Positions 33,915 to 42,522 of a stretch of DNA of 64,000 nt are shown here, piece after piece. The DNA lies in contig NZ_JAAGOW010000005.1 of the NCBI RefSeq assembly GCF_010499245.1, forward strand, positions 1,116,001 through 1,180,000, in the 5' to 3' direction. The notes beneath the pieces are model-generated. The model searched no databases. It had not been told where the DNA came from and saw nothing but the letters and a program-made list of their open reading frames with translations. Positions within the stretch are counted from its first letter, which is position 1. The number at the start of each line of letters is the position of its first letter. This stretch comes from Variovorax sp. WS11. GTDB lineage: Bacteria > Pseudomonadota > Gammaproteobacteria > Burkholderiales > Burkholderiaceae_C. A program made the translations under genes and the position numbers.

Positions 33915-35219
33915 ATGGAACTCACGCATTCGATCAAGCGGCGCGACAAGCCTTCCACGGCGCGCGTGAGGTGGGCTGGGTGGGCGGTGTTGGCGGCCAG
34001 CCTGCTGGCGCTGCCGCATGCGGGTAGCGGCAGCGCATGGCTTTCGTTCCTTTGCCTCACGGGCACGCTCGCGGTCTTCTGCCTTTCCTACAACCTGCTG
34101 CTGGGCGAGGGCGGCATGCTGTCGTTCGGCCACGCCGTGTATTCGGGGCTGGGCGCTTTCTGTTCGGTGTATGCCATGAACATTGCGGCCGCGGGCGCCA
34201 TGGTGCTGCCGGTGCCGCTGGTCCCGCTGGTCGGCGGCGTGGCCGGCGCCGTCTTCGGAATCGTGCTCGGCTACGTGGCCACCAAGCGTTCGGGCACGGG
34301 CCTCGCGATGATGACGCTGGGCATCGGCGAACTGGTCTACACGCTCGTGCAGATGCTGCCGCAAGTCTTCGGCGGGGAAGGCGGCATCACAACCAACCGG
34401 ACCTATGGGCCCGCGATGCTGGGGCTCACCTTCGGCCCGCAGATCCAGGTCTACTACCTGATCGCCGCGTGGCTGGTTTTGTGCACATGGCTGACGCGAC
34501 TGTTCGTGCAGACCCCGCTCGGCCGGATTCTCAATGCGGCGCGCGACAACCCTGAGCGCGCCGAGTTCATCGGCTACGACCCGCGGCGCGTACGCTACTT
34601 GGTATTCATCGTCTCCGCGTTCTTCGCCGGCGTGAGCGGCGGGCTGGCCGCCATCAACCTGGAAATCGTCACCGGCGAGAGCGTGAGCACCTGGCGCTCG
34701 GGAGACGCGCTGCTCTTCACCTACATGGGCGGGACCGGCAGCTTCGTCGGGCCGATCGTCGGTGCCGTCTTCGGCAATGCGCTGGTGCTCCAGCTGTCCG
34801 AGGTCACGCGGGCCTGGCAGCTTTACCTGGGTGCGTTCTTCATCGCTTTCGTGATGTACGCGCCCGAAGGCCTGACCGGACTGGCCAGGGACTGCTGGTA
34901 CATGGTGCGCCCAGCCCCGACGAGGAAGCGAACGCTGCGCTGGATGGGGGCGACGCTGGCCGCCATCGCGATGTTCGTCGCCGGCGCCGGCGCGATCGTC
35001 GAAATACTCTACGCGCAGGTCTTCCGATCGCAGGAAGGCGCGATGGCGAAGTGGCTCGCCCTGGCCTCGGGCGCGGAGAGGGCCATGGCATGGCTCGTCG
35101 CGGTGCTGTTGCTGTGTGGCTCGGCCGTGTTGCTCCGGTGGATGAGGCCGAGACTCGCCAAGCTCTCGGAGCAGGCACTTGCCACTTCGGGCCCTCGTGG
35201 CAAGGAGGGGGAGGCATGA
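33915..35219 (+). CDS. livM: ABC transporter permease, LivM type, with C-terminal membrane extension
   Basis: 434 aa, about 85 residues longer than the LivM at 6900. The core has LSYNLLLGEGGMLSFGHAVYSGLGAF and the coupling segment QTPLGRILNAARDNPERAEFIGYDPRRVRYLVF. The core ends near APEGLTGLARDCW (about residue 320). Beyond it are two further hydrophobic stretches (WMGATLAAIAMFVAGAGAIV and AMAWLVAVLLLCGSAVLLRW) and a polar tail ending GKEGEA. The extension may bind a partner or the receptor. The stop overlaps livG by ATGA. Confidence 0.93.
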   Translation: MELTHSIKRRDKPSTARVRWAGWAVLAASLLALPHAGSGSAWLSFLCLTGTLAVFCLSYNLLLGEGGMLSFGHAVYSGLGAFCSVYAMNIAAAGAMVLPVPLVPLVGGVAGAVFGIVLGYVATKRSGTGLAMMTLGIGELVYTLVQMLPQVFGGEGGITTNRTYGPAMLGLTFGPQIQVYYLIAAWLVLCTWLTRLFVQTPLGRILNAARDNPERAEFIGYDPRRVRYLVFIVSAFFAGVSGGLAAINLEIVTGESVSTWRSGDALLFTYMGGTGSFVGPIVGAVFGNALVLQLSEVTRAWQLYLGAFFIAFVMYAPEGLTGLARDCWYMVRPAPTRKRTLRWMGATLAAIAMFVAGAGAIVEILYAQVFRSQEGAMAKWLALASGAERAMAWLVAVLLLCGSAVLLRWMRPRLAKLSEQALATSGPRGKEGEA

Positions 35220-35980
35220 CGACATCGGCGATCGAGCTGCGCGACGTCTGGAAGCGCTTCGGCAAGACCGAGATCGTGCGTGGCGCATCGCTTGCCGTCG
35301 CGCCCGGCGAACGCATGGCCGTCATCGGACCGAACGGCGCTGGCAAGACGACGCTCTTCAACCTCATGTCCGGCCGCCAGCCGTTCACGAGCGGCGACAT
35401 CCTGCTGCACGGCCGCAGCATCCGCGGCCTGCGGGCGTTCGAGGTCAGCCGCCGCGGTCTGTCACGCAGCTTCCAGATCAGCAACCTGTTCCATCGCCTG
35501 AGCGTTTTCGAGAACCTCCGCTGCGCGGCGCTCTGGGCGTTGGGTTACCGCTATTCCTTCTGGCGCCAGGTCAGGGGCATGTCCGACGCGAACGAGCGGG
35601 CCGAGCGCCTGATGGAGATGACGGGTCTCACCGCGCGCCGCGATACGCCTGCGGGACTGCTGCCGTATGCGGAGCAGCGGGCACTCGAGATCGGCATCGC
35701 AGTGAGCGGTGATGCCGACGTCATTCTTCTGGACGAACCCACGGCCGGGATGAGCCGCTCGGAGTCGGATGCCGCGGTGTCGCTGATCCGCCGGCTCACG
35801 GCCGGCAAGACGCTTTTGATGGTCGAGCACGACATGGGCGTCGTGTTCGGCCTGGCAGACCACGTGGCCGTCGTGGTCCATGGGCAAGTGATTGCCTGCG
35901 ACGCGCCCGATCGCGTGCGGGCAAATCCGTTGGTGCAGGAAGCGTATCTCGGGGCAGCGGCGGAAGAGGTGGCTTCGTGA
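35216..35980 (+). CDS. livG: ABC transporter ATPase, LivG type, with altered signature motif
   Basis: 254 aa. Walker A is canonical (GPNGAGKTTLFNLMSG) and Walker B keeps the catalytic Glu (VILLDEPTAGMS). The ABC signature, however, reads LLPYAEQRALEIGIAV: the Gly normally found as YGQQ/YGDQ is Ala. The H-loop is in LLMVEHDMGVVFGL. The start at 35216 overlaps livM and the stop overlaps livF. Together with the Walker A change in the next gene this predicts one impaired composite ATP site. Confidence 0.93.
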   Translation: MTTSAIELRDVWKRFGKTEIVRGASLAVAPGERMAVIGPNGAGKTTLFNLMSGRQPFTSGDILLHGRSIRGLRAFEVSRRGLSRSFQISNLFHRLSVFENLRCAALWALGYRYSFWRQVRGMSDANERAERLMEMTGLTARRDTPAGLLPYAEQRALEIGIAVSGDADVILLDEPTAGMSRSESDAAVSLIRRLTAGKTLLMVEHDMGVVFGLADHVAVVVHGQVIACDAPDRVRANPLVQEAYLGAAAEEVAS

Positions 35981-36678
35981 GCGCGATGCTGTCGGTGCAA
36001 GGCCTGCACGCGTACTACGGCAAGAGCCACGTGCTGCACGGCGTCGACTTCGCCGTGAACGAGGGCGAGATCGTGAGCCTGCTCGGGCGCAACGGCTCGG
36101 GTCGATCCACGACGCTGAAGGCGGTCATGGCGCTGGTCCAGGCAGCGGGCTCGGTGCGGTTCCGGGACGAGGAACTCCTGGGGCGCCGAACCTTCGAGGT
36201 TGCCAGGCTGGGTGTCGGCTATGTGCCCGAAAGCCGCGACATCTACCCGACCCTCACTGTCGAACAGAACCTGCGGCTCGGCGCCAAGCCCGGCCAGGGA
36301 TCGAACTGGTCGTTCGATGACATGTATGCGCTATTTCCCCGGCTGCACGAGCGCAAGTCGACGCAGGCCGGCGTGCTGTCCGGCGGAGAACAGCAGATGC
36401 TGACGCTGTGCCGTACCCTGATGGGCAACCCGGCACTCGTGATGATCGACGAGCCCACCGAAGGACTGGCGCCCAAGATCGTCGAACAGATCGCGCGTTT
36501 CCTGGAGTCGCTGCAGGCGCGCGGAGTCACCGTGCTGCTCGTGGAACAGAAGCTGACCATCGCCCTGGAGGTGTCCCTTCGGCTCTATGTGATGGGGCAC
36601 GGCCAGGTCGTGTTCGAGGGCAACGCGTCGCAGTTGCGTGGCGCGCCCGATATCCGCAAAGAGTGGCTGGAGGTCTAG
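35977..36678 (+). CDS. livF: ABC transporter ATPase, LivF type, with Lys-to-Arg Walker A
   Basis: 233 aa. The P-loop reads LLGRNGSGRSTTLKAVM, with Arg (codon CGA) in place of the near-invariant Walker A Lys. Other parts are normal: signature VLSGGEQQMLTL, Walker B LVMIDEPTEGLAP and the terminal tail of LivF. The start is GTG 35977, overlapping livG, or ATG 35986. A K-to-R change usually blocks ATP hydrolysis at that site; because it pairs with the altered LivG signature, only the other site would turn over (inference). Confidence 0.93.
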   Translation: MSAMLSVQGLHAYYGKSHVLHGVDFAVNEGEIVSLLGRNGSGRSTTLKAVMALVQAAGSVRFRDEELLGRRTFEVARLGVGYVPESRDIYPTLTVEQNLRLGAKPGQGSNWSFDDMYALFPRLHERKSTQAGVLSGGEQQMLTLCRTLMGNPALVMIDEPTEGLAPKIVEQIARFLESLQARGVTVLLVEQKLTIALEVSLRLYVMGHGQVVFEGNASQLRGAPDIRKEWLEV

Positions 36679-36682
36679 AGAC

Positions 36683-37273
36683 ATGCCTGACAACCCGACT
36701 TTCATTCCCCATGGCCCGATCTTCCAGACTGCGTACGTGGTGGACGACCTGGACGAAGCCCTGCGCCACTGGACCACGGTGCTCAGGATTGGTCCGTTCT
36801 TCCGGATCGACCACGTGCCGCTGGAGCACTACAGCTTCGAAGGCAAGCCGAGTACACCGGACCTCACGATCGCGCTCGCCTATTCCGGCGAGGTCCAAGT
36901 CGAACTCGTCGCCCAGCACAACGACGCGCCATCGCTCTACCTGAGCCACCTCCGCGCGAACGGGCCAGGCTTCCACCACGTTTGCATCCGCGCCGCGGGC
37001 TACGAGGCGGGGCGCGCGAGCCTGGAGAGCGCGGGCCTTACCTGCTGCTCGGAAGGGCGAGTGCGCAACGCAGGCCGCTTTGGCTATTTCAGGCCGAGCG
37101 ATCCGCGCGGCCTGATTGTGGAGATCGGCGAAGGCCGGCCTTCGACGCAGGCTTTCTTCAAGGGCATCAAGGACGCATCGCGTGACTGGAACGGGCTCGA
37201 TCCGGTGCGCCTTGCGCAGTTTCCGTCGGACGAGGTCCTTGCCGTTTCTCCCGCGTTGTTTGCGCGTTCCTGA
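36683..37273 (+). CDS. VOC family protein
   Basis: 196 aa metal-dependent fold protein with two VOC modules: FQTAYVVDDLDEALRHWTTVLRIGPF at the start and GPGFHHVCIRAAGYEAGRASLESAGL in the second half; the end contains DPRGLIVEIGE with a likely metal-ligand Glu. It follows livF by 4 bp. It may be a lyase, epimerase or ring-cleavage-type enzyme acting on the imported compound before the TPP-dependent dehydrogenase. It is unlike the epimerase-like VOC protein at 5537 in length and tail. Confidence 0.82.
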   Translation: MPDNPTFIPHGPIFQTAYVVDDLDEALRHWTTVLRIGPFFRIDHVPLEHYSFEGKPSTPDLTIALAYSGEVQVELVAQHNDAPSLYLSHLRANGPGFHHVCIRAAGYEAGRASLESAGLTCCSEGRVRNAGRFGYFRPSDPRGLIVEIGEGRPSTQAFFKGIKDASRDWNGLDPVRLAQFPSDEVLAVSPALFARS

Positions 37274-37305
37274 TTCTTCAAGCATAGCTCTCCTGGAGAC
37301 GTCCG

Positions 37306-38547
37306 ATGGCCAGCCCGCTCACATCCATGCTTCGCGCAGCCGTCGTCACTTGGGCAGCCCTTGCAGCTTCTTCCAGCTTCGCGGAGACCGTCCGCATCGC
37401 CGTCATCGACATGCTGTCCGGCCCCTTCGGTGCCATCGGCGAGAACGGCGTGCGCAGCCTGCGCGCCGGTGCCGACTATCACAAGGCGACGCACCCTGGC
37501 TCACCCCACACGCTGGAGATCGTGTCCTTCGACAACAAGGGCAGCTCGCAGGATTCGCTGCAGCTCCTGAAGACCGCCATTGACCAAGGCATCCGGTACG
37601 TCTACCAGAGCACCTCGGGCTCCGGCGTGGCCGCGGCGCTGATCGACGCGATCAACAAGCACAACGAGCGCAACCCGGGCCGTGAAGTGATCCTTTTCAC
37701 CGGGGCGGCCGATCCTACGCTCACCAACCAGAAGTGCAGCTACTGGCTCTACACCGTCGACGCCAACGTGACGATGAAGAGCGAGGCCATCAGTGCAGCC
37801 GTCGCGGCCGATGGCAACGCCAGGAGGCTGTACCTGATCAACCAGAACTATTCGTCGGGGCAACAATTCGCGCGCGACGTGAGGGATCAGCTGCGCCGGA
37901 GGAAGCCCGCGGCCGAGATCGCCGGCGACGAACTGGTGCCCATCGGCCAGGTGAAGGACTTTTCTCCGTATGCAGCCAAGATCAAGGCGAGCGGCGCGGA
38001 CACGGTGGTGACCTTCAACTTCGGGCCCGACCTTTACCTTCTCGTGAAGGCGGCCCATGAAGCGGGTTTGAACGTCACGTTCTACACGGCGTTCGCGCAG
38101 ACGCAGGGCGTGCCGACCGCGCTCGGCAAGGATGCAGCCGGCCGGGTGAAGCTGCTCGCGTACTACCACAGCAACATCAAGGGCTTCCCTGGCGAAGAGG
38201 TCGTCAAGTCCATGAAGTCCAGATACAACGAAGACTTCATCCAGATGGGGACGTACTCGGTCATCGCGCTGCTGCACGAGGCCTTCGGCAAGGCCAGATC
38301 CACGCAGGCCGCCACCGTGGCTCGCTTTCTCGAAGGCATGAAGGTGCAATCGCTCAACGGGGAGGTCGAATTGCGAAAGGCCGACCACCAGATCCAGCAG
38401 ACGCTCTTCCTTGCCAATTGGGCCAAGGTGGATGGCAAGGAGGTTCGCTACGACGCAGAGGGCACCGGCTACGGCTGGAGGACCGAGCGGACGATCGAGC
38501 CCTACGTGGCCATGCAGCCGACGAGCTGCGCCATGAAGAGGCCCTGA
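37306..38547 (+). CDS. ABC transporter periplasmic substrate-binding protein
   Basis: 413 aa, Peripla_BP_6 type. Signal peptide of about 26 residues (MLRAAVVTWAALAASSSFA) before ETVRIAVIDMLSGPFGAIGENG. Internal text such as TVDANVTMKSEAISAAVAAD and QNYSSGQQFARDVRDQL fits the LivJ-like fold. Cys residues at KCSYW and the C-terminal TSCAMKRP could form a disulfide. It is the receptor of the importer at 32965-36678 and follows the VOC gene by 32 bp with CTCCTGGAGA upstream. Confidence 0.93.
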   Translation: MASPLTSMLRAAVVTWAALAASSSFAETVRIAVIDMLSGPFGAIGENGVRSLRAGADYHKATHPGSPHTLEIVSFDNKGSSQDSLQLLKTAIDQGIRYVYQSTSGSGVAAALIDAINKHNERNPGREVILFTGAADPTLTNQKCSYWLYTVDANVTMKSEAISAAVAADGNARRLYLINQNYSSGQQFARDVRDQLRRRKPAAEIAGDELVPIGQVKDFSPYAAKIKASGADTVVTFNFGPDLYLLVKAAHEAGLNVTFYTAFAQTQGVPTALGKDAAGRVKLLAYYHSNIKGFPGEEVVKSMKSRYNEDFIQMGTYSVIALLHEAFGKARSTQAATVARFLEGMKVQSLNGEVELRKADHQIQQTLFLANWAKVDGKEVRYDAEGTGYGWRTERTIEPYVAMQPTSCAMKRP

Positions 38548-38592
38548 CGGGCCGGGGCAACCCCCCTTCTACAGACAGATTTTCCCAAGGAG

Positions 38593-39567
38593 ATGAACAT
38601 GACTACTCGCCGTCAATTCGTGTTGCATACGGTCGGCATGGCCGTCGCCTCAAGCGCCGCCGCGAGTGCGCGGGCCCAGGCGGCCTTCCCCTTGAAGCCA
38701 ATCACGATCGTCATTCCCACGCCGCCCGGCGGCGCGGTCGACCTCATGGCTCGCACCGCGGGAAAACGCGTGAGCGATGCCCTGGGCCAGCCCGTCATTG
38801 TCGACAGCCGTCCGGGCGCGGTGACGATGGTCGCCACCGAGTTCGTCGCGCGCGCGCAGCCCGACGGCCACACGCTGCTGCTCACGTGGCCATCGCTGGT
38901 GATGAACCCGCTGCTCTACAGCGATGGCCGCGTGCGGTACGACGCCAAGGACCTGCAAGCCGTCACCCAGATCGCAGTCAGCAAGAACGTTGTCTTCGCC
39001 TGCAGGCCGGGCATCCGCAACCTGGCAGAGTTCATCGAGCTTGGCAAGAGGGCGGCCAAGCCGCTCACGTATTCAACGTCCGGGCATGGCAACCCGACCC
39101 ACTTCTACGGCGAAATCTTCGCGCGGCGCGCCGGCATCCCGCTGACGATGGTTCCGTACAAGGGCGAGGCGCCGGCGATTCCCGACCTCGCCGCGGGACG
39201 CCTCGACGCGGGCTTCATGACGGTGTCGACGGCGGACCAACATCGCGCGTCGATCAAGGCGCTGGCGATGACGGGCAAGACCAGGTCGGCGCTCTTCCCC
39301 GACGTGCCGACGTTCGGCGAGCAGGGGGTGACCGGGCTGGACGATGAATCCTGGTACGGGCTGTTCGCGCCCAAGGGGACGCCGCCGGAAGTTTTGGAGC
39401 GACTCTCCAGCGAGTTCGCGCGCGCTGTGCAGGCGGAGAAGGACCGGTGGCAGACGATTGGCGTGGAGCCGGCGGGTGGCTCGCCGAAGCAGTTCGATGC
39501 GATCGTTCGCACCAGTACGCGTGAATGGGCCCAGATGATCAAGGAAACAGGTATCCGCCTCGATTGA
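38593..39567 (+). CDS. Bug/TctC family periplasmic receptor
   Basis: 324 aa. Twin-arginine-like signal (MTTRRQFVLHTVGMAVASSAAASARA) then QAAFPLKPITIVIPTPPGGAVDLMARTAGKRVS, the Bug opening. Family text also in QPDGHTLLLTWPSLVMNPLLY and the end YGLFAPKGTPPEVLERLSSEF. AAGGAG lies 5 bp before ATG 38593. Orphan: no TctA/TctB genes nearby. It ends an operon that already has an ABC receptor, so two receptor types may deliver the same or related acids. A second Bug fragment lies 370 bp downstream. Confidence 0.92.
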   Translation: MNMTTRRQFVLHTVGMAVASSAAASARAQAAFPLKPITIVIPTPPGGAVDLMARTAGKRVSDALGQPVIVDSRPGAVTMVATEFVARAQPDGHTLLLTWPSLVMNPLLYSDGRVRYDAKDLQAVTQIAVSKNVVFACRPGIRNLAEFIELGKRAAKPLTYSTSGHGNPTHFYGEIFARRAGIPLTMVPYKGEAPAIPDLAAGRLDAGFMTVSTADQHRASIKALAMTGKTRSALFPDVPTFGEQGVTGLDDESWYGLFAPKGTPPEVLERLSSEFARAVQAEKDRWQTIGVEPAGGSPKQFDAIVRTSTREWAQMIKETGIRLD

Positions 39568-39586
39568 ACTCATGGAGCAGACTGCA

Positions 39587-39925
39587 ATGCGAACCGAGAG
39601 GAGGCGCTTCGACTTCCAGATGCACTACAGCGAATGGGGGGCCCGATGCGCCGGTCGCGGTGCTGTCGCACGGATTCGCGCGCACGAGCCGCCACTTCGA
39701 CCGTGGGCCGTGTCCCCAACGGCAACTTCAATACGCACGACGACCCGCTGGTTGCGAACGAGATGGTCCAGCGCAAGTTTCCTGACAACTACTGGGATGA
39801 ATGGGACAGGCTCCCCATCCCGGCGGTGGTGCTGCGAGGCGCCGAATCCGACACGCTGTCGCCCGAGGTCGCGAAGGCGATGAGCGAGCAAGGGCGCTCT
39901 AAGCCGTGGCGTTTTGCGCCATTTA
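39587..39925 (+). pseudogene. Alpha/beta hydrolase remnant
   Basis: Two readable ends of one family survive in different frames: RRRFDFQMHYSEWG then APVAVLSHGFARTSRHFDR (the His-Gly oxyanion region) and, after a jump, NFNTHDDPLVANEMVQRKFP and WDRLPIPAVVLRGAESDTLSPEVAKAMSEQGR, the typical segment before the catalytic His. The nucleophile-elbow part is deleted. It follows the Bug gene by 20 bp and was probably its operon partner. Confidence 0.75.
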
Positions 39926-39934
39926 CTTCGCGGC

Positions 39935-40110
39935 CGCTGTGTCGAAGGAGATCCTCGACCTCATGGCCGAGAAATTGGAGCAGGTCGTGTGCCTGCCGAA
40001 CGTCGCACCAACACTCGTCAAGCTCGGGATCCCGCGCCATGCACGCCCGCAGAGCTGTCGGCAAGCATGCGAAGCGACTTCGGCATGCGGCATGCCTGGT
40101 CAGGATGAAT
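39935..40110 (+). pseudogene. Bug/TctC receptor C-terminal remnant
   Basis: Reads EILDLMAEKLEQVVCLPNVAPTLVKLGI in one frame and, after a shift, PAELSASMRSDFGMRHAW, which is the usual C-terminal pattern of Bug proteins (helix, PxV...L...G, then PxELxAxxxxDxxxW). Only about 60 residues remain. It stands between the hydrolase remnant and the intact oxidoreductase gene, so a receptor gene has been lost here. Confidence 0.6.
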
Positions 40111-40175
40111 GGCGTCAAGCTGGACCGACGCGTGCCACGCGTCGATGAAGAAAGGCAAGCACCGTGGGAGAAAAG

Positions 40176-41195
40176 ATGAAGGTCTGGCAACTGGCCGAAT
40201 GGGGCAGGGACAACCTCCGCATCGCCGAACGCGATGTTCCGCGCGCGGGCCCGAACGACGTGCTCGTGCGCGTCCGGGCTGCGTCACTCAACTTCCGCGA
40301 CAAACCGGCGCTTGAGGGCGAACGCATTGGCGATCGCGCGCCACGGCCCTTCACGCCCTGCTCGGACATGGGCGGGGAGATCGTCGAACTCGGAGCCGAC
40401 GTGAAGCGGCTGAAGATCGGCGAGCGTGTCTGCGCCAACTTCTACACCGATTGGCTGGATGGCATGGCGCCCGCCAACATGCACCTCACTGGTCGCGCGC
40501 TGGGCTGGTCGCTGCAGGGCACATTGGCCGAGTACGTGATGGTTCCCGAGTCCGCCATCGTGAAGGTGCCTGACACGCTGTCAATGGAAGAGGCCGCGAC
40601 GCTCCCGGTTGCCGCGCTGACCGCATGGTTCGCCCTGGTCGACAACGGCCACCTGCAACCGGGGCAATCCGTGCTGCTCCAAGGGACGGGCGGCGTCTCA
40701 CTGTTCGGCCTCCAGTTCGCGCGAATGTTCGGCGCGCGCGCCATCGTCACCTCGCGAATCGCCGCTAAGCTGGAGCGAGCAAGGGCTCTGGGCGCAACCG
40801 ACGTGATCGACACGAGCAAACACCCGGACTGGGCGGCGCGGGTCATGCAGATGACCGAGGGGCGGGGCGTCGACCACATCTTCGAAACGCTCGGCGGCAG
40901 GAACTACCAGCAGTCCGTGGCGGCGGCGGCCATGGGCGCGCGCATCTCGACGATCGGCTTCCTCGAGGCGGGCGACCTCGCGCTGCCGCTGAGCCCCCTG
41001 ATGCTCCGGCGCATCGTGATACAGGGCATCTCGGTGGGCCATCGCCGCGCCTTCGAGCGCATGATCTCGGCCATCGAAGAAGCGCGGATGAAGCCGGTGA
41101 TCGACCGAGTCTACGACTGGAAGGACGTTCCCGCGGCCTTCGACCATCTGGATCGTGGCGCTTTCGGGAAGATCGTGGTTTCGATCAACCCCTGA
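40176..41195 (+). CDS. Zinc-type alcohol dehydrogenase-like NAD(P)-dependent oxidoreductase (MDR family)
   Basis: 339 aa medium-chain reductase. The GroES-like half has RAASLNFRDKPALEGER and CSDMGGEIVELGADVKRLKIGERV; the Rossmann half has QPGQSVLLQGTGGVSLFGLQFARMFGA and GATDVIDTSKHPDWAARV. The zinc-ligand Cys/His pattern of true alcohol dehydrogenases is not evident, so a quinone-oxidoreductase or enoyl-reductase role is more likely. ATG 40176 is preferred to GTG 40164 because GGGAG precedes it at proper distance. Confidence 0.9.
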   Translation: MKVWQLAEWGRDNLRIAERDVPRAGPNDVLVRVRAASLNFRDKPALEGERIGDRAPRPFTPCSDMGGEIVELGADVKRLKIGERVCANFYTDWLDGMAPANMHLTGRALGWSLQGTLAEYVMVPESAIVKVPDTLSMEEAATLPVAALTAWFALVDNGHLQPGQSVLLQGTGGVSLFGLQFARMFGARAIVTSRIAAKLERARALGATDVIDTSKHPDWAARVMQMTEGRGVDHIFETLGGRNYQQSVAAAAMGARISTIGFLEAGDLALPLSPLMLRRIVIQGISVGHRRAFERMISAIEEARMKPVIDRVYDWKDVPAAFDHLDRGAFGKIVVSINP

Positions 41196-41816
41196 CGCCG
41201 CCACCGCGCGCCGGAGGAGCCCGCGTACCGCGACCGCATGGCGGCGCAATTCTACAAAGTGCACTACTAGACCTCAACGGAACTGGGCGTCCTGTCGTTC
41301 AAGCCTAATTGACGCACAATTTTTTCACGACGTGCGCGTTGTGCATTGCGGTTGAAGCCTGGGAACACGATACCTGTGCTTAGTGCGCGTGCCAAGAGCG
41401 GCCATGTGGCGGCGGCCAGCCCACCTCGAAGCAAGGCGTAAAGGGTGCCGTCTAGCTCGGGATGCCAATGCCGACCATTCCGATGAACCTGGCGACGCCA
41501 GGCACTTCGACCGCCCAAACGCCAAACCCTCACGAAGGAAGTGTTCGGTGATGCGTCCGACGAGTGCGTCGCTCTGCGAACGGGTGAGCGGACCGAGTAG
41601 GTGCTCCTTTGCGACATCTCTACTTAGCCAGAACGGGACACTACTACTCAGCCGCTACAGGCTTCCGGTGTGCAAGCCTTGTCAAATCGACCTCGCCAGG
41701 GTAGATCATGGCACTGAGGATGTGGCTGCCGGCACCAAGATGATACCGACTACCCAAGGACTACTCCGCTGCGGTGCGCACCCCTACTGCTGGATCCTCG
41801 CCGAACCGTCAACCTC
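41196..41816. other. Gene-poor interval
   Basis: About 620 bp without a supportable gene. The first 75 bp keep a short open tail ending YRDRMAAQFYKVHY that I do not recognise. A 116-codon reverse frame (41267-41617) has arginine-rich, unlikely composition and is not called. The part after 41640 is of lower GC than the flanking genes. It separates the plus-strand region 2 from the broken end of the minus-strand gentisate-type operon. Confidence 0.5.
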
Positions 41817-41985
41817 TCAACACCAGATGATGCGTCCATCTCGGACTAAGAGGTGAGCGCCGCACGTTGTCGAGTCGACCGACGGAAAGATCGATGGCCC
41901 TTGCTCTTCGGAAACCACTCGCCATGACGGGTGGTGGCTCTCCATCAAGTTGAGAACGACCTGCTGCCCGCAACCGGTACGTGCA
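41817..41985 (-). pseudogene. DUF6527-like protein, C-terminal fragment
   Basis: The reverse strand reads CGQQVVLNLMESHHPSW, then SIFPSVDSTTCGAHLLVRDGRIIWC and a stop. The CxCG-LNLM-W...PS...C..H....GRI.W pattern matches what I know of DUF6527 proteins, small putative metal-binding proteins that can occur beside ubiquitin-like modification genes. The N-terminal part is missing where the IS66 fragment begins (41989). Identification rests on pattern memory only. Confidence 0.5.
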
Positions 41986-41988
41986 CAC

Positions 41989-42376
41989 ATGGACAAGCGA
42001 GTCACTTCGGGCAAGGACACCCGGCGCAAGCACAGCGAAGAGCTCAAGCAGGCATTGGTCGAGCGCAGCCTGGAACCTGGCGCGTCGGTCGCCGCCATCG
42101 CGCAGGAGCATGGCATCAACGCGAACCTCCTGTTCAACTGGCGCCGGCTTCGCCTGCGCGCGCAGGCTCCAGCAGTTGAGGCCCGCAGCGTCGCCGACGC
42201 TCTTGCCGGTGACGGTACAGATGGAGCCCGCGGCCAAGACCAACAAGGCCATCGCGCCGCGCCCTTCAAGCGGCGTAATCGAGATCGACGTTGGTGCCAC
42301 CCGCGTGCGACTGCAAGGTGCAGTCGATGAAGCCGGCGTACGCTGCGTGCTGCGCCTGCTGGGTGCCATCGCGTGA
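41989..42376 (+). pseudogene. IS66 family accessory gene tnpA, frameshifted
   Basis: IS66 TnpA (IS3-OrfA-like HTH) text: RKHSEELKQALVERSLEPGASVAAIAQEHGINANLLFNWRR in frame 1, then a frame change near 42180-42210 to RPSSGVIEIDVGATRVRLQGAVD and VRCVLRLLGAIA. The 5' terminal repeat of the element is not visible. The 3' end overlaps tnpB (GTGA at 42373). The N-terminal block is nearly identical to the fragment at 52862. Confidence 0.85.
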
Positions 42377-42522
42377 TCGGCTTTCCCTCGAACACGCGCG
42401 TGTGGATCGTGGCCGGCCACACCGACATGAGGAACGGCTTCGATGGCTTGGCCGCCATGGTGCAGACGGCGCTTGCAGCGAATTCGTTCTGCGGTCACGT
42501 CTTCATCTTCCAGGGCAAGCGC
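42373..42522 (+). pseudogene. IS66 family tnpB, truncated
   Basis: Starts at GTG 42373 and reads IGFPSNTRVWIVAGHTDMRNGFDGLAAMVQTAL then GHVFIFQGKRG, the first half of the usual about 115-aa TnpB (IS66 Orf2). It stops abruptly where the antisense start of a GMC oxidoreductase begins, so the rest of the element is deleted. Confidence 0.88.

Noticed and set aside
33846..35288. 480-codon open frame on the minus strand opposite livM/livH
   Set aside because: It lies fully antisense to well-supported permease genes and its product is rich in Arg, His, Gln and Glu without any domain; such long shadows are common in GC-rich genes.
41267..41617. 116-codon minus-strand frame as a gene
   Set aside because: Arginine-rich, no motif, no ribosome site; another frame gives an equally unconvincing product.
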